From Reticulitermes speratus (lineage: Eukaryota; Arthropoda; Insecta; Blattodea; Rhinotermitidae), in contig JAJKFL010000026.1 in assembly GCA_021186555.1 (NCBI GenBank), positions 2,867,709 through 2,931,708 on the forward strand: DNA of 64,000 nucleotides, in the 5' to 3' direction. Numbering within the stretch: position 1 is the stretch's first letter; every line of letters begins with the position of its first letter. Shown piece after piece: positions 23,460 to 33,756 of this stretch. The position numbers were made by a program, and so were the translations under genes. Below the pieces are notes generated by a model. It was not told the origin of the DNA, did not search any database, and saw only the letters and a list, made by a program, of their open reading frames with translations.

Positions 23460-23860
23460 TTGACAGTGTTAACGGAGTTTTTAAGTTATTCGTTTTTACT
23501 ACTTCAACAGAAGCTTAATGCTACAGTACAGCGTTAAGTCCTAAAATACAAATGCAATAAACCTTTACATGCAATAATTATAGTATATTGTAATGTTGTT
23601 ATTAAAAGTATATAGCTTTCTTCATTATTAATTAACGTCACTGCTCAAGTCTGAAGCAAGTGAATACCGGCTGCAGTGACAACATGGCCGTAAAATAAAT
23701 TTTTCCCCTATTTTGTACGTTTTTCCTCCGATTTCGATAAAACTCGGCACAGGAACGAAAAATGTGTTGACTGACTGTGAAAGGTCTACTTTACTTAGGA
23801 GCGTGTATTAACTTCTAGCTGTGTGTTCCATATTTATTGTCCAATTTGGATGAAACTCAT
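23460..23860. other. Unassigned intron sequence
   Basis: No recognisable gene or repeat. Confidence 0.4.
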
Positions 23861-23864
23861 TACA

Positions 23865-24050
23865 AAGGTAAAGGTCACCCCGTAACGTGTCAGTGTAGGT
23901 ACAGTGGAGGAGTAGATTTTCAGCTTTACTAATTCACATTCTCGGCGGCGCTAGAAGGGATAGTGGGTGGTTGAACATCAGGCCCTGGCCGCTTTATCCA
24001 GGGAAAGAGTCCCAACGCGCCCATTTTAGAGGAGGCTGGGGAAATTTTTT
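23865..24050 (-). mobile_element. SINE family 2 fragment
   Basis: Plus strand AAAGGTAAAGGTCACC is the complement of the family 2 3' tail. Then come GGCGGCGCTAGAAGGGATAG, TGGTTGAACATCAGGCCCTG and GCCGCTTTATCCAGGGAAAG in reverse order. Degenerate. Confidence 0.75.
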
Positions 24051-24351
24051 TTTACAGGAGAGCCGAAAATAAACCTGTAGAAAATTTTGTGATTTACATG
24101 CAGATCGGGTACAGAGGGCCGTCCTGCTCGTACAAACGTAAATTAAATGATATTCACACGTGCAACTTTAAATCGTATAACATTTTAAATATAAAGGACA
24201 CCTTTGTAGACTCTATGTATTACGTCACGGATTAGTTTCAAAATTTTTGTAATTGAAGCACTCTACGTTCTTTGTGAGGAGTGTTTAAATACAATGTGGA
24301 TCCGTGTTGTTATGCAAAGGAATATATATATATACACATGTATATATATAA

Positions 24352-24602
24352 TTTCCAATGGCTCAACAGCCCATAGTGGGCCAAGCCCTCCTCCATATCG
24401 AGGCTTCACGAACACACTCAGACACACCACACTCGGTAGGACTCCTCTAGACGAGTGATCAGCCCGTCGCAGATACCTCTACCTGACAACACACAACACT
24501 CACAACAGACAGACATCCATGCCCACGGTGGGATTCGAACCCACAATCCCAGCAAGCGAACGGTCGCAAACCCACGCCTTAGACCGCGCAGCCACTGAGA
24601 TC
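24352..24602 (-). mobile_element. SINE family 3, minus-strand copy
   Basis: AATGGCTCAACAGCCCATAG, CTCCTCTAGACGAGTGATCA, GGTGGGATTCGAACCCACAA (B box) and CGCGCAGCCACTGAGATCGA (head). Confidence 0.86.
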
Positions 24603-24611
24603 GACACTATA

Positions 24612-24688
24612 CAAGGCATACACAAAAGAATGGTGCGGTTTTCATATAACTTAAGTTGATACCGCACCATTCTTTTGTGTATGCCCTG
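24612..24688. mobile_element. Hairpin MITE, 77 bp, copy 2
   Basis: CAAGGCATACACAAAAGAAT..GGTGCGGTTTT, an AT-rich centre with CTTAAG, then the complement ending in GTGTATGCCCTG. It sits immediately beside the SINE family 3 head at 24602. Confidence 0.92.
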
Positions 24689-24689
24689 T

Positions 24690-25550
24690 TTATACTGAAT
24701 TACAGATCACGTGATATCAATAATTACGGTATTGTTTAATTTTCGTATTTAATTTTGTACGTAATTATTTCACTCAGAGCCCCAGACTATCGCGGCATGT
24801 CTATTGACAATTACTGTCCTAATACACAACAGCGTCCTTAGCTCGGCGTTCAATCCAAAGACCTGCCAATCATGTAATGCACACTTGCATAGGGCGTGGC
24901 TCGAAAGAGCTGTCTTAGTGTTCAAGCCTTCCAGGCTTCACCTCACCTAATTGCTTCTTTCTGTAAGAACAGCCCACCACCATCAGCAAGTTAACCACTC
25001 CTAGCAGCCAGACGTTGTCCACTGGACACAAACCAGTTTCTGCCAGCCACAAATGCCAAGTAGGCTAATGTTAAAATTCGCTGACACACAGAATTAATGC
25101 GGTTCGTACTGTAGTCTTACACGCAAAGTTACCATTACGTAGCCGTAAAGCACAACTATCTTTTATTAAAAATCCAATGAAACCTACATGTTTCGGCCCA
25201 TATTAAGCTAGTTTAAAGCTACTTTCAGGTTGTATAAAGTTGTACGTAGAGAAAAAATGTACATTACGCAACAGTCTGTAGGTTTTCCTGTATGTACAAA
25301 TTCGTGCAGCTAGAACATGGCTTGATATGGGCCGAAACGTGTAGCTGTGACTGTGTTTCAATAATAAAGATACGTGTTTGACGGTTATGTATCAGTGCCA
25401 ATGACTTACGGAGGTTGCACGCCTGTCAATCAAAACGGGTAGCTGGTAGAAGTTTAGAAAATCAAATATTTACGATTCTCCCAGGACACAATAAGACGTT
25501 ATTTTGTCATTCGTAAAAAAAATAAAAAGTACTTTTCCCTTCTCCACGCC
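24690..25550. other. Unassigned, with an inverted-repeat remnant
   Basis: ATGTTTCGGCCCATATTAAG (about 25190) and TGATATGGGCCGAAACGTGT (about 25325) form a short inverted pair about 140 bp apart, consistent with a degraded foldback element. No gene recognised. Confidence 0.5.
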
Positions 25551-25554
25551 TTGG

Positions 25555-25620
25555 CGGCATTCAGAGAAAGTAGAGGTAGGGATCCACTGTTTCTTAACCT
25601 CGGCGCTAGATAGAGGTGAA
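25555..25620 (-). mobile_element. SINE family 2 fragment, left of the 11-bp array
   Basis: AGTAGAGGTAGGGATCCACT..TTCTTAACCTCGGCGCTAGAT, the reverse-orientation family 2 body, stopping at GGTGAATGGTGGAC where the array begins. Confidence 0.7.
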
Positions 25621-26850
25621 TGGTGGACTGTCTGTGGATTGTCTGTGGACTGTCTGTGGACTGTCTGTGGATTGTCTGTGGACTGTCTGTGGCCTGTCTG
25701 TGGATTGTCTGTGGACTGTCTGTGGATTTCTGTGGATTGTCTGTGGATTGTCTTGGATTGTCTGTGGATTGTCTGTGACTGTCTGGATTGTCTGTGGACT
25801 GTTTGTGGATTGTCTGTGGACTGTCTGTGGATTGTCTGTGGATTGTCTGTGGACTGTCTGTGGATTGTCTGTGGATTGTATGTGGACTGTCTGTGGATTG
25901 TCTATGGACTGTCTGTGGACTGTCTGTGGAATGTCTGTGGACTGTCTGTGGACTGTCTGTGGACTGTCTGTGGAATGTCTGTGGATTGTCTGTGGATTGT
26001 ATGTGGACTGTCTGTGGACTGTCTATGGACTGTCTGTGGAATGTCTGTGGATTGTCTGTGGATTGTATGTGGACTGTCTGTGGACTGTCTGTGGACTGTC
26101 TGTGGACTGTCTGTGGACTGTCTGTGGACTGTCTATGGACTGTCTGTGGACTGTCTGTGGATTGTCTGTGGATTGTATGTGGACTGTCTGTGGATTGTCT
26201 ATGGACTGTCTGTGGACTGTCTGTGGAATGTCTGTGGATTGTCTGTGGATTGTATGTGGACTGTCTGTGGATTGTCTATGGACTGTCTGTGGACTGTCTG
26301 TGGAATGTCTGTGGATTGTCTGTGGATTGTATGTGGACTGTCTGTGGATTGTCTATGGACTCTCTGTGGATTGTCTGTGGACTGTCTATGGACTGTCTGT
26401 GGACTGTCTGTGGACTGTCTATGGACTGTCTGTGGACTCTCTGTGGATTGTCTGTGGACTGTCTATGGACTGTCTGTGGACTGTCTGTGGAATGTCTGTG
26501 GATTGTCTGTGGATTGTATGTGGACTGTCTGTGGATTGTCTATGGACTCTCTGTGGATTGTCTGTGGATTGTCTATGGACTGTCTGTGGACTGTCTGTGG
26601 AATGTCTGTGGATTGTCTGTGGATTGTATGTGGACTGTCTGTGGATTGTCTATGGACTCTCTGTGGATTGTCTGTGGACTGTCTGTGGACTGTCTGTGGA
26701 ATGTCTGTGGATTGTCTGTGGATTGTATGTGGACTGTCTGTGGATTGTCTATGGACTCTCTGTGGATTGTCTGTGGACTGTCTATGGACTGTCTGTGGAT
26801 TGTATGTGGACTGTCTGTGGACTGTCTGTGGACTGTCTGTGGACTGTCTG
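25619..26850 (+). repeat. 11-bp minisatellite (CTGTCTGTGGA) with higher-order structure
   Basis: About 110 tandem copies of CTGTCTGTGGA and its variants (ATTGTCTGTGG, GAATG, TATGTGG, CTATGG, CTCTCTG). Variants recur in blocks of about 100-110 bp, most clearly between 26220 and 26790. Since 11 is not divisible by three and the unit lacks stops, several frames are open for over 1 kb on both strands. These are not genes. Confidence 0.96.
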
Positions 26851-26854
26851 CAGA

Positions 26855-26950
26855 AACTGACCACTCATCTCCATCTAGTGCAGATATACTACCACCCGTC
26901 ACCCCTTATGCCTTCATGGCGCACCTTTATTCATTCAAGCCAGGTTCCAA
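26855..26950 (+). mobile_element. SINE family 2 fragment, right of the 11-bp array
   Basis: AACTGACCACTCATCTCCAT..CTAGTGCAGATATAC and CCCCTTATGCCTTCATGGCG..CACCTTTATTCA, in plus orientation, opposite to the fragment on the left side of the array. Confidence 0.7.
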
Positions 26951-27249
26951 ATCTCAACGTTTCTTTGAACCGTAAATTTGCGGTAAACCGTTAGAGGGCG
27001 GTGACGTCACAGTGCGCGTAATTAATCCTTCAGCGCCACAAAAGTAGAGCAGCGGCGGAGTAAAGAGGATCAGCGACACGTAAGCCACATTGGTGTGTTG
27101 AGTGGGGAAACTGACAGTCGGCGGTGGTTGGAGTGATGATGGGAGAGGGGGGAAGAGCGGTAGGGAGAGGGAGTTGTGGGAGTTTGAGTGACTGAATAAG
27201 CGTCTCACTGAGTGACTGATCCAGACTGATCGACTGACTAAACTGTCTG

Positions 27250-27780
27250 TCTGTCATGGCTAAAGCAGCATTCAACAACAAGAAGACTCTTTTCACCAGC
27301 AAACTGGATTTAAATTTAAGTAAGAAACTAGTAAAGTGCTACATTTGGAGCGTAGCTTTGTGTAGTGCTGAAACGTGGACACTTGGGAAGTGGATCGGAA
27401 GTATCTGGAAAGTTTTGATATGTGGTGCTGGAGAAGACTGGAGAAGATCAGTTGGACCGATCGTGTGAGAAATGAGAAGTATTACAGAGAGTGAAGGAGG
27501 AGAGGAATATCGTACATACAATAAAAAGAAGAAAGGCTAACTGGATTGGTCACATCTAGCGTAGAAACTGCCTTCTGAAACACGTGATTGAAGGAAAGTT
27601 AGAGGGAAGGATAGAAATGACGGGAAGACGAGGGAGAAGACGTAAGCAGCTACTGGATGACCTTAAGGAAAAGAGAAGATACTGTAAATTGAAAGAGGAA
27701 GCACTAGATCGCACTGTGTGGAGAACTCGCTTTGGAAGAGGCTACGGACCTGTCGTAAGACAGACTGCAGAATGAATGAA
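27250..27780 (+). mobile_element. LINE ORF2 C-terminal remnant
   Basis: Successive plus-strand frames read MAKAAFNNKKTLFTSKLDLN, LSKKLVKCYIWSVALCSAET, then after frame changes VIEGKLEGRIEMTGRRGRRR and KQLLDDLKEKRRYCKLKEEALDRTVWRTRF (two adjacent stretches). This is the tail downstream of the reverse transcriptase in a common insect non-LTR element (LVKCYIWS..L.GAETWTL; GKLEGR...GRRG.RRKQLLDDLKE). At least one frameshift and one stop split it, so it is a 5'-truncated inactive copy ending at an AATGAATGAAT tail. Confidence 0.87.
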
Positions 27781-28066
27781 TATTTACACGCTTCTGATTA
27801 CGTATTAATATTTCTATGGAACATGTTCAGGTGTCTGACCTGTTGCTACGGAACATGTTTAAGGTGTCTGACGTGTTGCAGCAGCAAGTGTGTCACTGGA
27901 AAGCACACCTTCGTGTCACTGTGAATATTTAAGGAACAAGAACGAAAAATGTAATTAAAGTACGCCCAACTTTAAAAATGAATGAATTCAGAAATAGGAT
28001 TAACGTGTTTCATTTGCATTAATGTTGCTACGAACTTTGGAGCTGAGACCTTAACATTTTGCATGA

Positions 28067-28105
28067 GAAGGTACAAGGTACAAGGTACAAGGTACAAGGT
28101 ACAAG
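28067..28105 (+). repeat. 7-bp microsatellite (GGTACAA)n
   Basis: Five uninterrupted copies of GGTACAA, about 45 bp before the 70/55-bp array. Confidence 0.95.
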
Positions 28106-28149
28106 GGAATGCAAGAGACAGTGAAAGAAATTTGTTCATTTTAACATTA

Positions 28150-29306
28150 GAATTCGTTAGAACAGATAGAGCACAGAACAGCCCAGTCGGTAATGTGACT
28201 AGGCTACACGCTGAACACAAAATTCGTTAGAACAGACAGAGCACAGAACAGCCCAGTCGGTAATGTGACTAGGCTACACGCTGAACACAAAATTCGTTAG
28301 AACAGACAGAGTCGGTAATGTGACTAGGCTACACGCTGAACACAAAATTCGTTAGAACAGACAGGGCACAGAACAGCCCAGTCGGTAATGTGACTAGGCT
28401 ACACGCTGAACACAAAATTCGTTAGAACAGACAGAGCACAGAACAGCCCAGTCGGTAATGTGACTAGGCTACACGCTGAACACAAAATTCGTTAGAACAG
28501 ACAGAGTCGGTAATGTGACTAGGCTACACGCTGAACACAAAATTCGTTAGAACAGACAGAGCACAGAACAGCCCAGTCGGTAATGTGACTAGGCTACACG
28601 CTGAACACAAAATTCGTTAGAACAGACAGAGCACAGAACAGCCCAGTCGGTAATGTGACTAGGCTACACGCTGAACACAAAATTCGTTAGAACAGACAGA
28701 GTCGGTAATGTGACTAGGCTACACGCTGAACACAAAATTCGTTAGAACAGACAGAGCACAGAACAGCCCAGTCGGTAATGTGACTAGGCTACACGCTGAA
28801 CACAAAATTCGTTAGAACAGACAGAGCACAGAACAGCCCAGTCGGTAATGTGACTAGGCTACACGCTGAACACAAAATTCGTTAGAACAGACAGAGTCGG
28901 TAATGTGACTAGGCTACACGCTGAACACAAAATTCGTTAGAACAGACAGAGTCGGTAATGTGACTAGGCTACACGCTGAACACAAAATTCGTTAGAACAG
29001 ACAGAGTCGGTAATGTGACTAGGCTACACGCTGAACACAAAATTCGTTAGAACAGACAGGGCACAGAACAGCCCAGTCGGTAATGTGACTAGGCTACACG
29101 CTGAACACAAAATTCGTTAGAACAGACAGAGCACAGAACAGCCCAGTCGGTAATGTGACTAGGCTACACGCTGAACACAAAATTCGTTAGAACAGACAGA
29201 GTCGGTAATGTGACTAGGCTACACGCTGAACACAAAATTCGTTAGAACAGACAGGGCACAGAACAGCCCAGTCGGTAATGTGACTAGGCTACACGCTGAA
29301 CACAAA
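28150..29306 (+). repeat. 70/55-bp minisatellite with long-long-short order
   Basis: Eighteen units starting AATTCGTTAGAACAGACAGA. Long (70 bp) units contain GCACAGAACAGCCCAG and short (55 bp) units lack these 15 bp. The order reads LLS repeatedly (LLS LLS LLS LLS S S LLS L). Some first-position long units carry ACAGGGCACA instead of ACAGAGCACA, marking the register of the higher-order unit. Confidence 0.95.
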
Positions 29307-29384
29307 AAAAAATTCCAGGCTCAAGGAAGAGATTCTTATCTTATCCATAACTTCCAGAACACCTCTGGAGTGCACACAACCTAA

Positions 29385-29515
29385 TATCCAATGAGTACCC
29401 TGTACAATTTCTCCGACGATAAAGGGATCGAAGCGTGATGCTGACCAACCAACTCTATCTAGTGCCAACGTTAAGAATGACTGGATCTACACCTCTACTC
29501 CCCCACACGCCTTTA
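29385..29515 (+). mobile_element. SINE family 2 fragment
   Basis: AATGAGTACCCTGTACAATT, CAACTCTATCTAGTGCCAAC, GTTAAGAATGACTGGATC and CCTCTACTCCCCCACACGCC follow the family 2 3' half. Confidence 0.65.
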
Positions 29516-29682
29516 TGTTGTGCACAGTGACATCTTATAATTCACTACCTCAAAACAAAATATAATTATAAGACTAAATTTGGCTATATTCCTTGTAGCT
29601 GTTCGAGTCAAAGACACCGTCCTGTCTGTACCGACTTCAGAATACCCTTTATAACGTCTTCTTGATCCTTCCCCCCCCTTTT

Positions 29683-30979
29683 TTTGGGTGAAGGGCCCCA
29701 CAGCAGAAGCTAAAGACGCACCGCAGCCTTGAGGATTACTGTGCAAACCTGTGATGAAGATGATTAGATTTTTTCGTTTTTCCGTGTAATGGAGCAACGG
29801 TGGAATGAAACTGATAGGGGAAAACAGAAGTACTCTTTGAAAAAATCTGTCCCAGTACCACTTTGTCCACCATAAATCTCACATGGACTGACCTGGGATC
29901 GAACTCGGGCCTCGGCTGTGAGAGGCCGGCGACTGACCGCCTGAGCCACGGCAACATGGACTGACCTGGGATCGAACTCGGGCATCGGCTGTGAGAGGCC
30001 GGCGACTGACCGCCTGAGCCACGGCAACATGGACTGACCTGAGATCGAACTCGGGCCTCGGCTGTGAGAGGCCGGCGACTGACCGCCTGAGCCACGGCAA
30101 CATGGACTGACCTGGGATCGAACTCGGGCATCGGCTGTGAGAGGCCGGCGACTGACCGCCTGAGCCACGGCAACATGGACTGACCTGGGATCGAACTCGG
30201 GCATCGGCTGTGAGAGGCCGGCGACTGACCGCCTGAGCCACGGCAACATGGACTGACCTGGGATCGAACTCGGGCATCGGCTGTGAGAGGCCGGCGACTG
30301 ACCGCCTGAGCCACGGCAACATGGACTGACCTGGGATCGAACCCGGGCCTCCGATGTGAGAGGCCGGCGACTGACCGCCTGAGCCACGGCAACATGGACT
30401 GACCTGGGATCGAACTCGGGCATCGGCTGTGAGAGGCCGGCGACTGACCGCCTGAGCCACGGCAACATGGACTGACCTGGGATCGAACTCGGGCATCGGC
30501 TGTGAGAGGCCGGCGACTGACCGCCTGAGCCACGGCAACATGGACTGACCTGGGATCGAACTCGGGCATCGGCTGTGAGAGGCCGGCGACTGACCGCCTG
30601 AGCCACGGCAACATGGACTGACCTGGGATCGAACTCGGGCATCGGCTGTGAGAGGCCGGCGACTGACCGCCTGAGCCACGGCAACATGGACTGACCTGGG
30701 ATCGAACCCGGGCCTCCGATGTGAGAGGCCGGCGACTGACCGCCTGAGCCACGGCAACATGGACTGACCTGGGATCGAACCCGGGCCTCCGATGTGAGAG
30801 GCCGGCGACTGACCGCCTGAGCCACGGCAACATGGACTGACCTGGGATCGAACTCGGGCCTCGGCTGTGAGAGGTCGGCGACTGACCGCCTGAGCCACGG
30901 CAACATGGACTGACCTGGGATCGAACCCGGGCCTCCGATGTGAGAGGCCGGCGACTGACCGCCTGAGCCACGGCACGGC
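29683..30979 (-). mobile_element. SINE family 1 with its tRNA-like head tandemly amplified
   Basis: The 3' end and body (29683-29880) match the copy at 8463. Instead of one head it has about 15 head-to-tail copies, and the last one (30960-30979) carries the true outer end GGCCGTGCC on the minus strand. The 73-bp amplification therefore happened inside a complete SINE. Confidence 0.9.
29880..30975 (-). repeat. 73-bp array of Pol III promoter-like units
   Basis: About 15 copies of 73 bp. On the minus strand every unit carries TGGCTCAGGCG, which fits the A-box consensus TRGYNNARNNG, then 33 nt later GTTCGATCC, which fits the B-box consensus GWTCRANNC. Units fall into types by GCATCGGCTG, GCCTCGGCTG or GCCTCCGATG. 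Long open frames on the minus strand result from the stop-free unit and are not genes. Confidence 0.94.
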
Positions 30980-31444
30980 CTGTCCACTGGCCTTACTGTT
31001 TAGTCTCTAAGTTTCTATGCCGAACTGCAGCCTTCGATATTTACCTCGCAAATTCATTTAACATTCTTGCAGCTGGAAAATTGGCAAATTTGCGCATTTT
31101 GAAGACCCCCAATTCTAATACCACCTCCAAACAGAATATCCCGATTTTTTTCGTGGGTTTTCTCAGCGTCTCCAGTTAAGTGCTGAGAGTGGAGCTTGAA
31201 GTAGATGCTCCAAAAGCTATGGTACATTTCAACCTCTACATCAGTGGTTCACAAACTTTCCGAATGTGAGGAGCCCCTTTCAACGTCAAAAATTTCGCGG
31301 CACCCCACACGAAGGTACCCGTATTGTTGGTGTCCGCTGATTGAGGAAATACGAAGGATAATGACGAAACGTCACTATGAATTTTGTAATGCTTTTATAT
31401 GAATTTGTACTTCATTAAAACACATCAGCAGATATAAACAATTG

Positions 31445-31672
31445 AAAATCGGTCCATGTAGGATTTGTGGTGGACAAAGTGGCACTGGGACAAGTTTTTC
31501 TCCGAGTACTTCGGTTTTCCCCTGTCAATTTCATTCCACCGGTGCTCCATTACACTGGAGAAGCAGAAAAACTTCATCTTCATCACAGTGTTGCACAATA
31601 AGCCTTAAAGGCTGCGGTGCGTCCGTAGTTTCTGCTGCGGGGCCCTTCAATAAAAAAACAATTGATAGTGGC
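31445..31672 (+). mobile_element. SINE family 1, 5'-truncated, plus strand
   Basis: Starts CGGTCCATGTAGGATTTGTG GTGGACAAAGTGGCACTGG, then TTTTCCCCTGTCAATTTCAT, and ends TGCTGCGGGGCCCTTCAATA followed by an A-rich tail. Confidence 0.85.
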
Positions 31673-31737
31673 AATACATAGACCTGTAAACTGTATTTCT
31701 TCAGCCTACAGAAGTTAGACTTGCTTATTTAGTAAGA

Positions 31738-32022
31738 TGTTAAAGCTAAAGCAATCCCATTACAGGCCTAGACAGGCCCTAGGGTTCTAGGAGGTCGAGG
31801 CTCACAGATTTCTAGACAGTCGACACATGAAGGTGGTAATGTTGTCAACCCTATGCACCGGCCGCCTTTACCCCCCAGGAAATATTCCTGGTACTCATTT
31901 CTGTTAGAGGCTGATTCGACCGTAGGACCATAATGCGACCGAAAGGATTAAGTCAATCGGAATCGAACCCGCGACCTTCCGGCTTGTAGCGAAGTGCCTC
32001 AACCAACTGCACCACCGCGTGC
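31738..32022 (-). mobile_element. SINE family 4 (tRNA-derived)
   Basis: Minus-strand head: GTGGCACGCGGTGGTGCAGT TGGTTGAGGC (A box TGGTGCAGTTGG) and GCGGGTTCGATTCCGATTGA (B box). The body contains TGGTCCTACGGTCGAATCAG and GGTAAAGGCGGCCGGTGC. Only one copy in the window. Confidence 0.83.
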
Positions 32023-32279
32023 CACATTTAATAAGATAGCTGGGGCTGATTTACATTTTTGAGAGACTGAAATTCTCGTTGGGGGGACGAAAGTTTTCAC
32101 CTCAGTTTTGGTCTCGCTTCCAGCTGTTCTCGGTACAAATGTGGATCACCGGAACATTTGATATACCTGCGGGGCCCCAGATGTCTGCGGGTCACAGGTT
32201 GGGAACTTGTACACTATATGCTCCACACTACTCAACCATTTTGTGGGAGAGATTATTGTCTTATTTATCAAAGCTGTCA

Positions 32280-32470
32280 GTTGCTAACACTACACAGCGT
32301 CAGTGATAGACGAAATAATGAGTATGGAGCAATTATGGAGTCATTAATTATAGGGGAAAAGTGAAGTACTGGCAGAAAAGCCTGTGTAAGTGCCACTTTG
32401 TTCACCACAAATTCCATACAGACTGGCATGGGACCGAACCTGAGCCTGCGTTGTGACAGTTTAACTGGCT
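32280..32470 (-). mobile_element. SINE family 1, degenerate, with the tail seen in the 91-bp array
   Basis: Single copy with ACACAGCGTCAGTGATAGAC, AATGAGTATGGAGCAATTAT, GGGGAAAAGTGAAGTACTGG and GTGCCACTTTGTTCACCACA in order. It includes the sequence that forms the non-SINE-1 half of the 91-bp unit, so that half is also SINE 3' sequence. Confidence 0.72.
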
Positions 32471-32474
32471 GAAG

Positions 32475-33170
32475 GAGCGTCTTTACATGATATAACGGTT
32501 ACTGGATCAAACTGCTTGTACCGCTGTGCTTTCCTGCTGTCAGGCTTATAAGGAGAATGTCGCCTGGATGCTTTCAGAGACTGGAAGGTAGGTAAATAAT
32601 TTTAAATCAATAAATCAGATTCGGCGCTGTCACGTACGTTATTCAAATATCCTTTATACGTCACGTTATAGTGCGTTAAGAGCAGCAGCAAGTGGCGAAC
32701 TTTATAGCGTTGTACGTCGTGAGGGGCGTCGGTGCAGCTGTGGCGTCGGCTACAGGCCTCAGGAAGGGGCACATTTTAGGCTTTGCTACAAAGTCATAAA
32801 AAAAAGAAGGTCGTGTTATGGAGAAAATGTCATTTCGACCGTCATTTACGTAGTACCGGGGGGTTAAACGGGTTTGTAGGATTTTCGTGAAATTCCGAAT
32901 AGGTGACATTTAGAAACAAATTTGCTAATATAAATGTGGGTGTCTTGAAAACTGACTCAGTGACACTCACACTTTACTTAAGGGCGTAAATTCAGAACGT
33001 AAATTCTTTGCAAAGGGTTATTGAGTTACGTGAGTTTGTTTAAAATCGATGCACTGGCAACTATATCCTAATTAAAGGCTTAAACGAAATTTCGTTCACA
33101 TTGTAGGCTTTTCTTACGAGCTGGTTACATTACGTTACACTACAGGTCCACAAACATTTATTCAGTAACA
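32475..33170. other. Unassigned intron sequence
   Basis: No gene or repeat recognised. Confidence 0.4.
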
Positions 33171-33174
33171 TCAC

Positions 33175-33360
33175 CGCTCTTCTGGGATATTACGCAGCGT
33201 CGAGTGGTAGTTACGTACCGACGTTTCGGGACAACCTATCTTTCCCATCTTCAAAGGTCAAGCAGTCCACGAAGAGTGACCGTTGAAGGTGGACAGATAG
33301 TCCCGAAACGTCTATAAGTAACTACCAATCTGCGCTGTATAACATCCCAGAAAGAGTAAA
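33175..33360. mobile_element. Inverted-repeat MITE, GTTTCGGGACAAC family, copy 2
   Basis: GCTCTTCTGGGATATTACGC to TATAACATCCCAGAAAGAG, with CGACGTTTCGGGACAACC in the left arm and ATAGTCCCGAAACGTC in the right arm. Confidence 0.78.
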
Positions 33361-33756
33361 GATCTCAACGTTGAAAGATGTTTCCATCTTGCAGTCATTC
33401 TGTGCAGTAAAGAAGATGAAAGCTTTGGTTCGCCGTAAAACAGGCGAAAACGAGCAACGCCTAAGGTAAATACATCTCTGTCATTTTGAAGTGATTTCAT
33501 TTCGTACTCGTAAGCTCGCTCTGAGAATCTTTCTGCGCTTAGAATTCAATAAAGGAGGCGAAAAGCTCGAAAGTTGAAAGGTATAAAGATGTGGAAGTGC
33601 GGAATTTGCATAGAAGATTATGTTGTGACTTTGTGAACACGGTCCACCACTAAGCCACGTTGCTAGCTCATTCAGCAACAACAATTTCTCATAAAGGTTA
33701 CTTTACATCTACTTTCTACAGGCACATATGGACCGCAGTGACGTAGTTGGGTCTGC

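Noticed and set aside
25504..26994. 496-, 414- and 395-codon frames rich in CLWTVCGLSVD
   Set aside because: Three overlapping frames of the 11-bp repeat are open simultaneously. The composition reflects DNA repetition, not a protein family.
28150..29306. CRISPR-like array
   Set aside because: Units are contiguous without unique spacers, and the genome is clearly eukaryotic. The same applies to all other arrays here.
29736..30987. 365-411-codon frames over the 73-bp array
   Set aside because: They are tandem SINE heads with A and B boxes. Three frames are open together.
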